Source of the DNA: Corynebacterium sp. Marseille-P3884
Lineage (GTDB): Bacteria; Actinomycetota; Actinomycetes; Mycobacteriales; Mycobacteriaceae
Length of the DNA: 64,000 bases
Reading direction: 5' to 3'
Assembly: GCF_017942225.1 (NCBI RefSeq)
Contig: NZ_JAGKSD010000009.1
Span: 1 to 64,000, forward strand
Every line of letters begins with the position of its first letter. Positions within the stretch are counted from its first letter, which is position 1. Of the stretch, positions 23,903 through 32,669 are shown in pieces. The translations under genes were made by a program, and so were the position numbers. A model generated the notes under the pieces. The model was not told the DNA's origin. It saw only the letters and a program-made list of their open reading frames with translations, and did not search any database.

Positions 23903-24835
23903 TTAGCCCTGCCAGCGATCGTCCGGGCCGGTCGTGCGGTCGGCGTAACGCTTCTGCGCGTTGCCGTAATCCTCCTCCGGCAGCTGGTAGAAGAACACGC
24001 GCGGCATGACGGCCTCCGAATGCTCGAGGTACGTCGTGACGAACTTATCCACGTCCTCCCGCTCCGTCGAGGCCTTGTTCACGTAAATGAACAGCGGACG
24101 CGACAGCGGGTAATTGCCGCTCTTCGTCTCCTCCGAACTCGGGGCGATGCCGTCGACATTGACGTTGTCGATGAACTTCTGGTGCTCGTCCTCGGTGGCG
24201 AGGTAGTTGCCGATGCCCATGAACGACAGCGCGTTCGGATCTTCGGCGACCCACGCGGACAGCTCCTCGACGTCGTCCGTGGCCTCGTAATCGTCGCGGA
24301 TCTCGTCGCCGTCCAGGACAAGGTCCTTGAACACGTCGAGCGTGCCCGAACCCTCCGGGCGGCCGTACAGCTTGATCTCCTCATCCGGCCACGACGGGTC
24401 GATGTCCGACCACTTGGACACCGGGGAATCCTTCGACCAGATATCGTGCAGCTGCTGCGTGGTGAGGTCCGCCGCGAAATCGTTGTCGCGGTGCTTGACG
24501 ATCGTGATCGCGTCCAAACCGATCGGCAGCTCGATGAATTCGACGTCGTTGTCGCCGCACTGCTTCTGGTAATCGTCCGAAATCGTCACCGACGCGTCGT
24601 TGATGTCCGCCTCGCCGTTGCAGAACTTCTCGAAACCGTCCGTCGAACCGATCGCCTCGACATTGACATCGAAATCGTAGCGGTTCGCCATGTAGGACGT
24701 GATCGGCTCAACCGTTGCCGAACCCGTCACCTGGATCGCGTCCTCGCCCGGCGTGTTATCTGACGAGCAGGCGGATGCGAAAACCGTGACCGCCGCCAGC
24801 GCGGACGCGACTAGTGCCTTACGTGTCTTAGCCAT
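23903..24835 (-). CDS. PstS-like phosphate-binding lipoprotein
   Basis: A 310-residue substrate-binding protein. A lipoprotein leader (MAKTRKALVASALAAV...ASACSS) is followed by a PBP-like domain. That domain has GSATVEPITSYMANRY, the phosphate-binding-type loops GSTDGFEKFCNGEADINDAS and GRPEGSGTLDVFKD, and NPNALSFMG-like ALSFMGIGNYL. It resembles PstS of Pst ABC transporters, yet no pstC/A/B genes are present here. Instead it is the last gene of an operon with a sodium/phosphate cotransporter. It may capture phosphate outside the membrane for that carrier or act as a sensor. Its start overlaps the preceding gene by 8 bp. Confidence 0.85.
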   Translation of the reverse strand: MAKTRKALVASALAAVTVFASACSSDNTPGEDAIQVTGSATVEPITSYMANRYDFDVNVEAIGSTDGFEKFCNGEADINDASVTISDDYQKQCGDNDVEFIELPIGLDAITIVKHRDNDFAADLTTQQLHDIWSKDSPVSKWSDIDPSWPDEEIKLYGRPEGSGTLDVFKDLVLDGDEIRDDYEATDDVEELSAWVAEDPNALSFMGIGNYLATEDEHQKFIDNVNVDGIAPSSEETKSGNYPLSRPLFIYVNKASTEREDVDKFVTTYLEHSEAVMPRVFFYQLPEEDYGNAQKRYADRTTGPDDRWQG

Positions 24836-25253
24836 TCTGCTTGCCCTCCTGCATCTCGGCACGGAACTCGCGGAGCAGGCGGAAGAGGTTCTTCCACGAA
24901 CCCTTCGAATTCGTCCAGTACTTCGCGAAATTCTCGTCCAGCTCCGCCTGCTGCTCTGGCGTGACGTTGGGGTTGATCTTCTTGTGCTTGCGGGCGGGCT
25001 TAGTGCCTTCCGCCGCGACGACGGTCGTATCGCCGCCCTCGGTCGGTTCGATCACTGTTTCGCTGGCAGCTGCCTCGTGGTCGGCGGCCAAGCTCGCCTT
25101 GTTGCGGCCGCGGGCGTTGAGCTCGACGCGCAGCTCGTCAGCGGTTTCCTCGAGCTCAGCGAGCAGCGCCTCCAGAGCCTCATCCGGAGCCTCGCTCCTG
25201 ATGAGATCCTGGGCCATTGGGGACAGGTCAGGGGTCTCGTTCGGGTTCGTCAT
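24828..25253 (-). CDS. Hypothetical protein between NptA-like and PstS-like genes
   Basis: A 141-residue, highly charged soluble protein. The N-terminal half is acidic and helical (EAPDEALEALLAELEETADE, likely coiled coil). The middle is an Ala/Glu/Thr-rich linker with a basic patch (KPARKHKKINPN), and the C-terminal helix has WTNSKGSWKNLFRLLREFRA. No known domain is recognised. It has an 8-bp overlap with the PstS-like gene and a 13-bp gap from the cotransporter gene, so it belongs to the same transcript. It could be an accessory or regulatory partner of the carrier, analogous in place to PhoU-type proteins, but it lacks PhoU sequence features. Confidence 0.6.
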   Translation of the reverse strand: MTNPNETPDLSPMAQDLIRSEAPDEALEALLAELEETADELRVELNARGRNKASLAADHEAAASETVIEPTEGGDTTVVAAEGTKPARKHKKINPNVTPEQQAELDENFAKYWTNSKGSWKNLFRLLREFRAEMQEGKQNG

Positions 25254-25266
25254 GAGAGGGGGCTCC

Positions 25267-26610
25267 TTACATCAAGGTGTTGGAAATGAACACTGCGAGC
25301 AGCGGGATGGCGAAGAAGACGCCACCGATATAGAGGAAGACGTACAGTTTGTTCTTCTCAGCCAGGGACGCCAGCCAGTCAGAGCACTTCGGCGGCAGGT
25401 CGCGCAGGAACGGAATGCTCAGAATGAGGATGGCGGAGAACAGGTTGAACAGGGTGTGCACCAGCGCACCGGCCATCGCGGCATCGGCCTCAGTGCCAGA
25501 CGCGGAGAACGCCGCGATCAGGCCGGTGACGGTGGTACCGATATTCGCACCGACCACGAACGGGAACAGAGTGCGGACCTTGAACTTGCCGGACGCGGCA
25601 AGCGGAACCGTCAGGGCGGTGGTGGTGGACGAGGACTGGACCAGGGTGGTGATCAGCGCACCGGAAAGAACGCCGAAGAAAGCGTTTTTGCCCAGGGCGG
25701 CGTAGAGGATGTCCTGCGCCTTGCCCACCAGCAGGGCGTTGAGGATCTTGCCGATGAAGCTGATGGACAGCAGGACCAAAGCGACGCCGACGATGGCGAG
25801 GATGATGCCGCCCCAGACGTCGCCAAGCGGCTCGACGAGGCTGCTAGCCAGCTCGACGAGCGGCTCGGTGATCATGTCGATGAAGTCGCCGAGCGATTCG
25901 AAGACACCCGAGATGACACCGGAACCCGAGCCCGACAGGGACGGCGCAATGGTCGTAGCGGTCTTGCCCAGGAAGCCGGTGAGCATCTCCAGCGTGAAGA
26001 AGATGCAGATGGCGATCAGGTTGAAGAAGTCGTGGACCGTCGCCATGGAGAAACCGTTGTGGAACTGCTTCCGGTTGCCCGCCAAGCCCAAGGCCACCAG
26101 GGTCGAGGTGACCGAGGTGCCCATATTGGCGCCGAAGAGCATCGGAATGGCGATATCCAGCGGCAGGCCGCCGGCGATCATGCCCACCACGATAGAAGTC
26201 GTGGTGGAAGACGACTGGATGATCGCCGTGGTGACGATACCGATGGCCAGGCCCACAAACGGGTTCTCGGCGAAGGAGAACAGTTCCTTGGCCTGATCGC
26301 CAGCAGCCATCTTGAAGCCGTCGCCGATCATGCCCACACCGTTGAGCAGCAGCCAGATGCCGAGGAAAACGGCGATCCAGTTGACGACCTGCTTCGCGGT
26401 GCCCTCCAAGGGGAGGAAGCTCAGGGGGTCACTCTCTTGGGCATCATCGTCGAGGTCTACGTCGGAGTCATTCTTGCCGGCCTTGCCGGCCTTGTTCTCA
26501 ACATCGATCGGTTCAGAATCGACCACTTCACGGTCGACAACGCGCACATCTGCCTCATCGGACAGGTCGTGCTCACCGGCGATATTGCGTGGAAGTCCCT
26601 TATCGCTCAT
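25267..26610 (-). CDS. Sodium/phosphate cotransporter, NptA/PNaS family
   Basis: A 447-residue carrier. A charged cytosolic N-terminus of about 75 residues is followed by the inverted-repeat membrane domain of the family. The two QSSSTTT motifs (AIIQSSSTTTSIVV and TLVQSSSTTTALTV), each followed by a GANMGTS/GANIGTT loop, are diagnostic. The family moves inorganic phosphate with Na+ across the membrane. It heads an operon with an unknown protein and a PstS-like lipoprotein, and direct repeats resembling a Pho box lie about 70 bp upstream, so phosphate control is likely. The start at ATG 26610 is supported by a purine-rich upstream sequence. Confidence 0.9.
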   Translation of the reverse strand: MSDKGLPRNIAGEHDLSDEADVRVVDREVVDSEPIDVENKAGKAGKNDSDVDLDDDAQESDPLSFLPLEGTAKQVVNWIAVFLGIWLLLNGVGMIGDGFKMAAGDQAKELFSFAENPFVGLAIGIVTTAIIQSSSTTTSIVVGMIAGGLPLDIAIPMLFGANMGTSVTSTLVALGLAGNRKQFHNGFSMATVHDFFNLIAICIFFTLEMLTGFLGKTATTIAPSLSGSGSGVISGVFESLGDFIDMITEPLVELASSLVEPLGDVWGGIILAIVGVALVLLSISFIGKILNALLVGKAQDILYAALGKNAFFGVLSGALITTLVQSSSTTTALTVPLAASGKFKVRTLFPFVVGANIGTTVTGLIAAFSASGTEADAAMAGALVHTLFNLFSAILILSIPFLRDLPPKCSDWLASLAEKNKLYVFLYIGGVFFAIPLLAVFISNTLM

Positions 26611-26677
26611 GAGTTCTCTCTTCTTATGTCTCGGGAAACATAGGCGCGTCGAAGGTTACTCACAGGTTGTTGCCAGT

Positions 26678-26700
26678 GGGTTAACGGACGTTTAACGGGC
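26678..26700 (-). promoter_or_regulatory. Candidate Pho box upstream of the phosphate operon
   Basis: On the minus strand CGTTAA is repeated 11 bp apart (CGTTAAACGTC then CGTTAACCCAC). Direct repeats with an 11-bp period are the form recognised by PhoB/PhoP-type regulators. The position, 68-90 bp before the cotransporter start, is suitable. Confidence 0.45.
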
Positions 26701-26750
26701 CACGAAAGAATTGATGGACGCCGTTGTTGCCCGCTGTTTGTGGGCAAAAG

Positions 26751-27353
26751 TCACGGAACGGCCGGGACCGCGCGCCCGCACGCAATGAGGGTCCGCCACC
26801 GCGCGACGGTGACCACTGTGTCGGCCGCGAAGGCGCGGGACGCCCATGCTGGACGGTGCCAGCCGGTCCAGGTGGTGAAGGGGATGGAGCGGGACTCGAG
26901 AAGCGTGACGATTGCGCCGGGTGCGTCCACGGCGGCCGGTTCGGTCACCACTGGAGTGCGGCTGAGCGGCAAGCTGCTGTGAGCTCGCAGGAATTCATAG
27001 GAGGATGTCGCTTCCGGGCTGTTTCCCACAATGACGAGGCTGGCGGTGTCGGCGGCAACGACCACGGTGTCGTAATACTGAGTCAGTTCGCCGACGGTGA
27101 CGGCGGTGTCAGCCGAGCCGACCTGGACGTTTCCAAAAAGGCGAAGGCGGGGGACAAGGGTGGTGCCTTCGGCCGGGGCGCGGTGCGTGGAGCCGAAACG
27201 GATCAGGCATGTCGGGGCGGGGGCCGGGCTGAAGAGGTCGACGAAATAGTCGCCCATGCAGATGAGAAGGTCCGAGGTCGAGGTGGCTGCGGGGCCGTGG
27301 CCGATGACGGCGACACGGTGAGCGGCGGGGCCAGCAGCGTGATCATGCGTCAT
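26751..27353 (-). CDS. Shrunken FprA-type ferredoxin/adrenodoxin reductase-like protein
   Basis: A 200-residue product. Residues 10-110 align by eye with the N-terminus of FprA-type NADPH-ferredoxin reductases: RVAVIGHGPAATSTSDLL for the FAD Rossmann motif, then VDLFSPAPAPTCLIRFG, LFGNVQVG and VTVGELTQYYDTVVVAA. The last 60 residues (VDAPGAIVTLLESRSIPFTT...) resemble the family's C-terminal end. The large middle part, including the NADPH domain, is missing, and the GxGxxG motif is damaged (GHGPAA). The reading frame is nevertheless open, with a good ribosome site (GAAGGAGA). In C. glutamicum a full-length fpr2 gene lies in this position beside cysI. This copy may be a decaying gene or a repurposed small flavoprotein. 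Confidence 0.65.
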   Translation of the reverse strand: MTHDHAAGPAAHRVAVIGHGPAATSTSDLLICMGDYFVDLFSPAPAPTCLIRFGSTHRAPAEGTTLVPRLRLFGNVQVGSADTAVTVGELTQYYDTVVVAADTASLVIVGNSPEATSSYEFLRAHSSLPLSRTPVVTEPAAVDAPGAIVTLLESRSIPFTTWTGWHRPAWASRAFAADTVVTVARWRTLIACGRAVPAVP

Positions 27354-27500
27354 CGCGCTCTCCTTCAAGCAAGTTCGGTTGGTTCGAAGCGGTCCGAAAG
27401 AAGCAGACCAATTAGTCTGTAACACTAATCACGACCAGCTGCGAGTCAAGGCTGAAAAGAGATTTACATTCAGGGCAACGCGCAGCCTAGGGCCAAAAAA

Positions 27501-27589
27501 TATAAAGAACCACTGGTTTAGACCGAGTGGTATGTGTAGCGTTCATCACAGCGATCACGGCCACGGTGCCGGGTAGACAGAGCGGTTCG
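27501..27589 (+). promoter_or_regulatory. Putative promoter/operator region of the cys operon
   Basis: The 297-bp divergent region holds TATAAA (27501-27506) as a possible -10 box. Two TAGAC half-sites at 27519-27523 and 27574-27578 are each followed after 6 bp by GT. TAGAC-N6-GTCTA is the known McbR operator of C. glutamicum, whose regulon includes the cys genes; only half of each site matches, so this is tentative. Confidence 0.3.
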
Positions 27590-27650
27590 CGGGCAAGCTC
27601 CGTCCAAGGGGCTTTATGCGGTGCCGTGAGAACGACCAGGAGGAGGCAGC

Positions 27651-29351
27651 ATGACAGCCGCTACGACGACTGCGCGCAAGCGCCCGGCCCGAAAGCCGAA
27701 GCCGGAAGGGCAGTGGAAGGTCGATGGAACAGCTCCGCTCAACCACGACGAGGAGTTGAAGCAGGTTGAGCCGGTGTTGGAGGTGAAGCAGCGGGTGATC
27801 GACACGTACTCGAAGGAGGGGTTCGCGTCGATTCCGAACGAGGATCTGTACCCGCGTTTCAAGTGGCTGGGTCTGTACACGCAGCGCAAGCAGAACCTGG
27901 GTGGCGAGCACACGGGCAAGGACAATCTTGAACTGCAGGACGAGTTCTTCATGGCGCGCGTGCGTTTCGACGGCGGCCAGTGCTCCACGGAACAGGCGCG
28001 CGCGGTGGGGGAGATCTCCCGCGATTACTGCCGCTCCACGGCGGACTTGACGGACCGCCAGAATATCCAGCTGCACTGGGTCGGCATCGAGGATGTGCCG
28101 GCGATCTGGGAGAAGCTCGAGTCCGTTGGGCTGAACACGTGGGACGCATGCGGCGATGTGCCGCGCGTGATCATGGGTTCGCCGGTGGCGGGCGTGGCAA
28201 AGGACGAGATCATCGACGCGACGCCGGCGATCGAAAAGATCAAGAACGAGTATGTGCTGCGCGAGGAATTCCAGAATCTGCCGCGCAAATTCAAGTCGGC
28301 GATCTCGGGCAACGCGCGTCAGGACGTGATCCACGAGATCAACGACGTCGCGTTCATCGGCGTGGAGCACCCGGAGTTGGGGCCCGGTTTCGAGCTTTTC
28401 GTCGGGGGCGGCTTATCGACGAACCCGATGCTGGCGAAGTCCCTCGGCGTGTTCGTCACGTTGGATGAGGTGCCGGAAGTCTGGGCTGCGGTGGTGCGCA
28501 TCTTCAGGGATTACGGTTATCGCCGGCTGCGGAATCGGGCGAGGCTCAAGTTCTTGGTGGCGCAGTGGGGCGTCGATAAGTTCCGTCAGGTGCTCGAGGA
28601 CGAGTACTTGGGCTACAAGCTTCCCGACGGCCCGCGCGCGCCGATGAATGTCATCGACCGCGATCACGTGGGCGTGCACGAGCAAAGGGACGGAAAGGTC
28701 TACCTGGGTGTGAAGCCGACGATGGGGCACCTCACCGGCGAGCAGCTCATCGCGATCGCCGACCTGGCGGAATCGTACGGGCTGTCGCGTCTGCGGCTGA
28801 CGCCGTTCAAGGAGATCCTTTTTCTGGATGTTGATCCAGAAAAAGCAGAAGAACTAGCGGATGACCTGCAGGAGATGGGGCTGTACTCGAAGCCCAGTGA
28901 ATTCCGCCGCGGCATGCTCACGTGCACGGGCCTGGAGTACTGCAAGCTCGCGCATACCACCACGAAGGCGAGGGGCATTGAGCTTGTCGACGAGCTCGAG
29001 GACCGCTTCGGCGACATCGATTCCCCCATCACCATCACGCTGAACGGCTGCCCGAATTCGTGCGCGCGAACGCAGGTCTCCGACATGGGCTTCAAGGGCC
29101 AGATGGTCGATGACGGCAACGGCAATAAGGTCGAAGGTTTCCAGGTTCACCTGGGCGGAACGGTGACGCGCGAGACTCCCGACGGCAACCAGGAGGCTAA
29201 TTTCGGCCGCAAGATCCGCGGTCACAAGGTGCTCTCGTCCGAATTGGGGGAATACGTGAGCAGGGTGGTGGGAAATTTCGTCGATAAGCGAAATGAGGGC
29301 GAGATTTTCCGCGACTGGGTGCTGCGCGCCGACGAGGAGGACCTGAAGTGA
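27651..29351 (+). CDS. cysI: Ferredoxin-dependent sulfite reductase
   Basis: A 566-residue siroheme/4Fe-4S enzyme with two ferrite-reductase repeats. The cluster cysteines are C425 and C431 (TCTGLEYCKLA) and C467 and C471 (NGCPNSCAR). Siroheme-binding arginines appear in TDRQNIQLHW and similar strands. It reduces sulfite to sulfide with six electrons from ferredoxin, in the cytosol. It is the first gene of the cysI-X-H-D-N-Y-Z cluster known from C. glutamicum and has a strong ribosome site (AGGAGGAGG). The small cysX gene overlaps its stop. Two CGTCGATAAGC copies (28411, 29280) lie inside; a one-mismatch copy is at 28571. Confidence 0.93.
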   Translation: MTAATTTARKRPARKPKPEGQWKVDGTAPLNHDEELKQVEPVLEVKQRVIDTYSKEGFASIPNEDLYPRFKWLGLYTQRKQNLGGEHTGKDNLELQDEFFMARVRFDGGQCSTEQARAVGEISRDYCRSTADLTDRQNIQLHWVGIEDVPAIWEKLESVGLNTWDACGDVPRVIMGSPVAGVAKDEIIDATPAIEKIKNEYVLREEFQNLPRKFKSAISGNARQDVIHEINDVAFIGVEHPELGPGFELFVGGGLSTNPMLAKSLGVFVTLDEVPEVWAAVVRIFRDYGYRRLRNRARLKFLVAQWGVDKFRQVLEDEYLGYKLPDGPRAPMNVIDRDHVGVHEQRDGKVYLGVKPTMGHLTGEQLIAIADLAESYGLSRLRLTPFKEILFLDVDPEKAEELADDLQEMGLYSKPSEFRRGMLTCTGLEYCKLAHTTTKARGIELVDELEDRFGDIDSPITITLNGCPNSCARTQVSDMGFKGQMVDDGNGNKVEGFQVHLGGTVTRETPDGNQEANFGRKIRGHKVLSSELGEYVSRVVGNFVDKRNEGEIFRDWVLRADEEDLK

Positions 29352-29605
29352 GATTTCGGCGCGAACCGAACGCGAACCGTAATTTTCCAGCACACTGCCC
29401 GTATTGCGCGGGCGAGGGGCTGTTTCCTGACGAAACGAGTGATTTCGCGTGGAAATGCACCGAATGCCTCCGTATCTTCGAGGTGAAGTTCTACGGGCAA
29501 GACGCCCCGGAACACGCCCCTGCGCCGACGAAATCCACGGAGGAAGCCCTCCAGGTTTCGCTCGCGCACCACGGGCACGATGCGGTGTTGAGGAAGGAGA
29601 AATAA
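29348..29605 (+). CDS. cysX: CysX-like small Cys4 protein
   Basis: An 85-residue protein with two CxxC pairs (HCPYCAGEG and KCTECLRIF), spaced as in a zinc ribbon or small iron-sulfur carrier, and a charged C-terminus. The position between cysI and cysH, the GTGA overlap with the cysI stop and the length match CysX of C. glutamicum, proposed to pass electrons to sulfite reductase in place of a ferredoxin. The electron-carrier role is a proposal from the literature on that organism, not proven by this sequence. It overlaps cysH by 1 bp. Confidence 0.85.
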   Translation: MRFRREPNANRNFPAHCPYCAGEGLFPDETSDFAWKCTECLRIFEVKFYGQDAPEHAPAPTKSTEEALQVSLAHHGHDAVLRKEK

Positions 29606-30384
29606 TGGTCGACTTTTTGAATCGGCCGAGCGCGAATGTGCGCGACCCCGAGATCAGTCCGGAGGGGCCGAAGGAGACGGAGCCGCTGGATGCGGACATT
29701 GCGGCCACCAACGCGAAGCTTGTCGACGACTGGGCCGACGACCTCTACAACGCCTCCGCGCAAGAGATTCTCGAATGGGCCCACACATACGCCCCAGGGA
29801 AGCTCGCAGTGACGCTGAGCATGGAGAACACGGTGCTAGCGGAACTTGCGAAGGATTTTCTGCCCGAGGCTGATTTCCTCTTCCTCGACACCGAGTACCA
29901 CTTCGACGAGACCCTCGAGGTGGCCGACAAGGTGGAGGAGCGCTACCCGGACCAGAAGCTCGTGCGCGCGAAAGCGATCCTGTCGCGCGAGGAGCAGAAC
30001 CGTATTTATGGCCGCGCGCTGTACCGCACGAACCCGACGGCGTGCTGCCGCATGCGCAAGGTCGAGCCGCTGGCTGTGAGTTTGTCGCCGTACGCCGGTT
30101 GGGTGACTGGCCTGCGCCGTGCCGACGGCCCGACGCGCGCTGAAGCCCCCGCGCTGTCGCTCGATGCGACGGGACGGCTGAAGATCTCCCCGCTGATCAC
30201 GTGGTCGCTGGATGACACCGACGACTATATCGACCGCAAGGAGCTCATCATTCACCCCCTGACTAAGCAGGGCTACCCGTCGATCGGCTGCTCCACCTGC
30301 ACGATGCCGGTCGCCGAGGGCGAAGACCCCCGCGCCGGGCGGTGGGCGTTCAGCTCCAAGACGGAATGCGGGCTCCACGAATGA
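29605..30384 (+). CDS. cysH: Adenylylsulfate (APS) reductase
   Basis: A 259-residue protein of the PAPS/APS reductase family. It has the adenylate-binding SMENTVLAELA region (an altered P-loop), then the cluster cysteines CC (TNPTACCRMRKVEPL) and CxxC (GCSTCTMPV), and the C-terminal catalytic cysteine motif KTECGLHE. The four-cysteine set marks the 4Fe-4S APS-type enzymes rather than PAPS reductases, so sulfate is reduced at the APS stage. No cysC kinase is present nearby, consistent with that. ATG 29605 follows the ribosome site AAGGAGAAA; the stop overlaps cysD by 4 bp. Confidence 0.92.
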   Translation: MVDFLNRPSANVRDPEISPEGPKETEPLDADIAATNAKLVDDWADDLYNASAQEILEWAHTYAPGKLAVTLSMENTVLAELAKDFLPEADFLFLDTEYHFDETLEVADKVEERYPDQKLVRAKAILSREEQNRIYGRALYRTNPTACCRMRKVEPLAVSLSPYAGWVTGLRRADGPTRAEAPALSLDATGRLKISPLITWSLDDTDDYIDRKELIIHPLTKQGYPSIGCSTCTMPVAEGEDPRAGRWAFSSKTECGLHE

Positions 30385-31340
30385 GCGAGACAGAGCTAAA
30401 GAAAAAGACAGAGGCTACGACTGACATGACGACGACCAAGGAACAGGTACTCTCCCCGCACCTGCGGGACTTAGAGAACGAGTCCATTCACATCATCCGC
30501 GAGGTAGCGGGCCAGTTCGACAAGATCGGCCTGCTTTTCTCCTCCGGCAAGGACTCGTGTGTGGTCTACGAGCTGGTCCGCCGCGCTTTTGCGCCGGCCA
30601 CGCCGCCGATCGAGCTTTTGCACGTGGACACGGGGCACAATTTCCCGGAGGTCATCTCCTTCCGCGATGACCTGGTGGAAAAGACTGGCGCACGCCTGCG
30701 CGTCGCCCACGTCCAGGACTGGATTGACCGCGGTGACCTTGTGGAGCGCCCCGACGGTACCCGCAACCCGCTGCAGACCGTCCCGCTGGTGGAGACCATC
30801 GCTGAGGTCGGCTACGACGCCGTTTTGGGCGGCGCCCGCCGCGACGAGGAGCGTGCCCGCGCCAAGGAGCGTGTCTTCTCTGTCCGCGATTCTTTCGGCG
30901 GCTGGGACCCGCGCCGCCAGCGCCCCGAGCTGTGGGACCTGTACAACGGCGAGAAGCTACCGGGCGAGAATGTCCGCGTGTTCCCCATCTCAAACTGGAC
31001 TGAGTCGGATGTGTGGGAGTACATCGGCGCCCGCAATATCGAACTGCCCGCCATCTACTTCGCGCACGACCGCGAGGTATTCAACCGCGACGGCATGTGG
31101 CTGACCGCCGGTGACTGGGGCGGTCCGCGCGAGGGCGAAAAGATCGAGACCCGCCGCGTGCGCTACCGCACCGTGGGCGACATGTCCTGCACCGGCGCTG
31201 TCGAATCCGACGCCACCACCATCGACGAGGTGCTCGCCGAGCTGGCCACCTCCACCTTGACCGAGCGCGGTGCCACCCGCGCCGACGACCGTCTGTCCGA
31301 GTCCGCCATGGAGGACCGCAAGAAGGAGGGCTACTTCTGA
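30381..31340 (+). CDS. cysD: Sulfate adenylyltransferase subunit 2
   Basis: A 319-residue N-type ATP pyrophosphatase. It has the PP-loop in LLFSSGKDSCVVYELV, then HVDTGHNFPEV, GGARRDEERARAKERVFS and the C-terminal RYRTVGDMSCTGAVES. With CysN it makes adenylylsulfate from ATP and sulfate. ATG 30381 overlaps the cysH stop (ATGA), which favours it as the start; a second in-frame ATG at 30426 begins nearer to the conserved region. It overlaps cysN by one base, indicating strict co-translation. Confidence 0.93.
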   Translation: MSETELKKKTEATTDMTTTKEQVLSPHLRDLENESIHIIREVAGQFDKIGLLFSSGKDSCVVYELVRRAFAPATPPIELLHVDTGHNFPEVISFRDDLVEKTGARLRVAHVQDWIDRGDLVERPDGTRNPLQTVPLVETIAEVGYDAVLGGARRDEERARAKERVFSVRDSFGGWDPRRQRPELWDLYNGEKLPGENVRVFPISNWTESDVWEYIGARNIELPAIYFAHDREVFNRDGMWLTAGDWGGPREGEKIETRRVRYRTVGDMSCTGAVESDATTIDEVLAELATSTLTERGATRADDRLSESAMEDRKKEGYF

Positions 31341-32665
31341 TGAGCGCACCCACGATCTCTTCTCCCGCCGCGAGCGACGTGCTCGCGGACCGCGCCACGC
31401 TGCGCCTGTGCACCGCCGGCTCCGTCGACGACGGCAAGTCCACTTTCGTCGGTCGCCTGCTGCACGACACGAAGTCGGTGCTGGCTGACCAGATGGCCAG
31501 CGTCGAGCGCACGTCTGCCGACCGCGGTTTCGAGGGCCTCGACCTGTCGCTGCTGGTCGACGGCCTGCGCGCCGAGCGCGAGCAGGGCATCACCATCGAC
31601 GTCGCCTACCGCTACTTCGCCACCGACAAGCGCACGTTCATCCTCGCGGACACCCCGGGCCACGAGCAGTACACGCGCAACACGGTCACGGGCATGTCGA
31701 CCTCGCAGGTCGTGGTTTTGCTTGTCGACGCCCGCAACGGCATCAAGCCCCAGACCGTCCGCCACCTCACCGTGGCGAGCCTGCTCGGCGTGAAAACGGT
31801 GATTCTGGCCGTGAACAAGATCGACCTGGTGGACTACTCGGAGGATGTCTTCGAGGGCATCCGCACCGAATTCGAGGAGCGCGCCGCCGCACTCGGCATC
31901 GCTGAGCCGCACGCTGTGCCGATCTCGGCGCTGAAGGGCGACAACGTCGCGGAGCGCTCCAGCGAGACTCCGTGGTACGAAGGCCCGAGCGTGCTGGAGT
32001 TGCTGGAGACCATCCCGGTGCACTCCGGCCGCGCGCTGGACCTGCCGTTCCGCTTCAATATCCAGTACGTCCTGCGCGAACACGCCACCGACTACCGCGC
32101 GTACGCGGGGACCGTCAATGCCGGTGCGATCAGCGTCGGTGACACCGTCACCGCGCCGAACGGTAAAGCCACCACGGTCACGCACATCGATAACGCTGAC
32201 GGTCTCGACGGCACGACCACCGCGGACGCGGGTGACTCGATCGCGCTGCGTCTCGCCGACGACATCGACCTCGCGCGCGGCGACCTGCTGTGCGGTGCCG
32301 CACAAGGGGAAAACGCGTACCCGGAGTTCGTCCGCGAATTCCACGGCACGGTCGTGGGACTCACGGATAAGGACGTCACGGCAGGCAAGGCTGTGAAGCT
32401 GCGCTACGGCACCTCGCTCGTGCGCGCACGCGTGGCCAGCGTCGATCGCGTCCTGGACATCGACGGCACTCCGGAGACCAACTCCGACGAGACGGCGCCG
32501 GAATCCTTCGGCCTCAACGACATCGCGCACGTGACCGTCCAGACGGCGCAGGAGCTGCCCGTCGAGGAGTACGCCGCGCGCGGAGCCGTGGGCAATTTCC
32601 TGCTCATCGACCAGGCCAGCGGAAACACGCTCGCCGCGGGACTCGTAGGAACGCGATTGAGGTAA
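31340..32665 (+). CDS. cysN: Sulfate adenylyltransferase subunit 1 (GTPase)
   Basis: A 441-residue elongation-factor-like GTPase. G1 is CTAGSVDDGKSTFVGRLLHD, G2 lies around QGITIDVAYRYF, G3 is DTPGHEQYTRN and G4 is NKIDLVD. Two beta-barrel domains follow. GTP hydrolysis by CysN drives APS synthesis by CysD. The protein ends after the third domain, so there is no fused APS kinase (CysC), which again fits the APS-reductase route. It starts 1 bp inside the cysD stop. Confidence 0.93.
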   Translation: MSAPTISSPAASDVLADRATLRLCTAGSVDDGKSTFVGRLLHDTKSVLADQMASVERTSADRGFEGLDLSLLVDGLRAEREQGITIDVAYRYFATDKRTFILADTPGHEQYTRNTVTGMSTSQVVVLLVDARNGIKPQTVRHLTVASLLGVKTVILAVNKIDLVDYSEDVFEGIRTEFEERAAALGIAEPHAVPISALKGDNVAERSSETPWYEGPSVLELLETIPVHSGRALDLPFRFNIQYVLREHATDYRAYAGTVNAGAISVGDTVTAPNGKATTVTHIDNADGLDGTTTADAGDSIALRLADDIDLARGDLLCGAAQGENAYPEFVREFHGTVVGLTDKDVTAGKAVKLRYGTSLVRARVASVDRVLDIDGTPETNSDETAPESFGLNDIAHVTVQTAQELPVEEYAARGAVGNFLLIDQASGNTLAAGLVGTRLR

Positions 32666-32669
32666 CAGC

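Noticed and set aside
29449-29604. Upstream extension of cysH
   Set aside because: The extra codons overlap cysX in another frame; ATG 29605 has a ribosome site and gives the family N-terminus.
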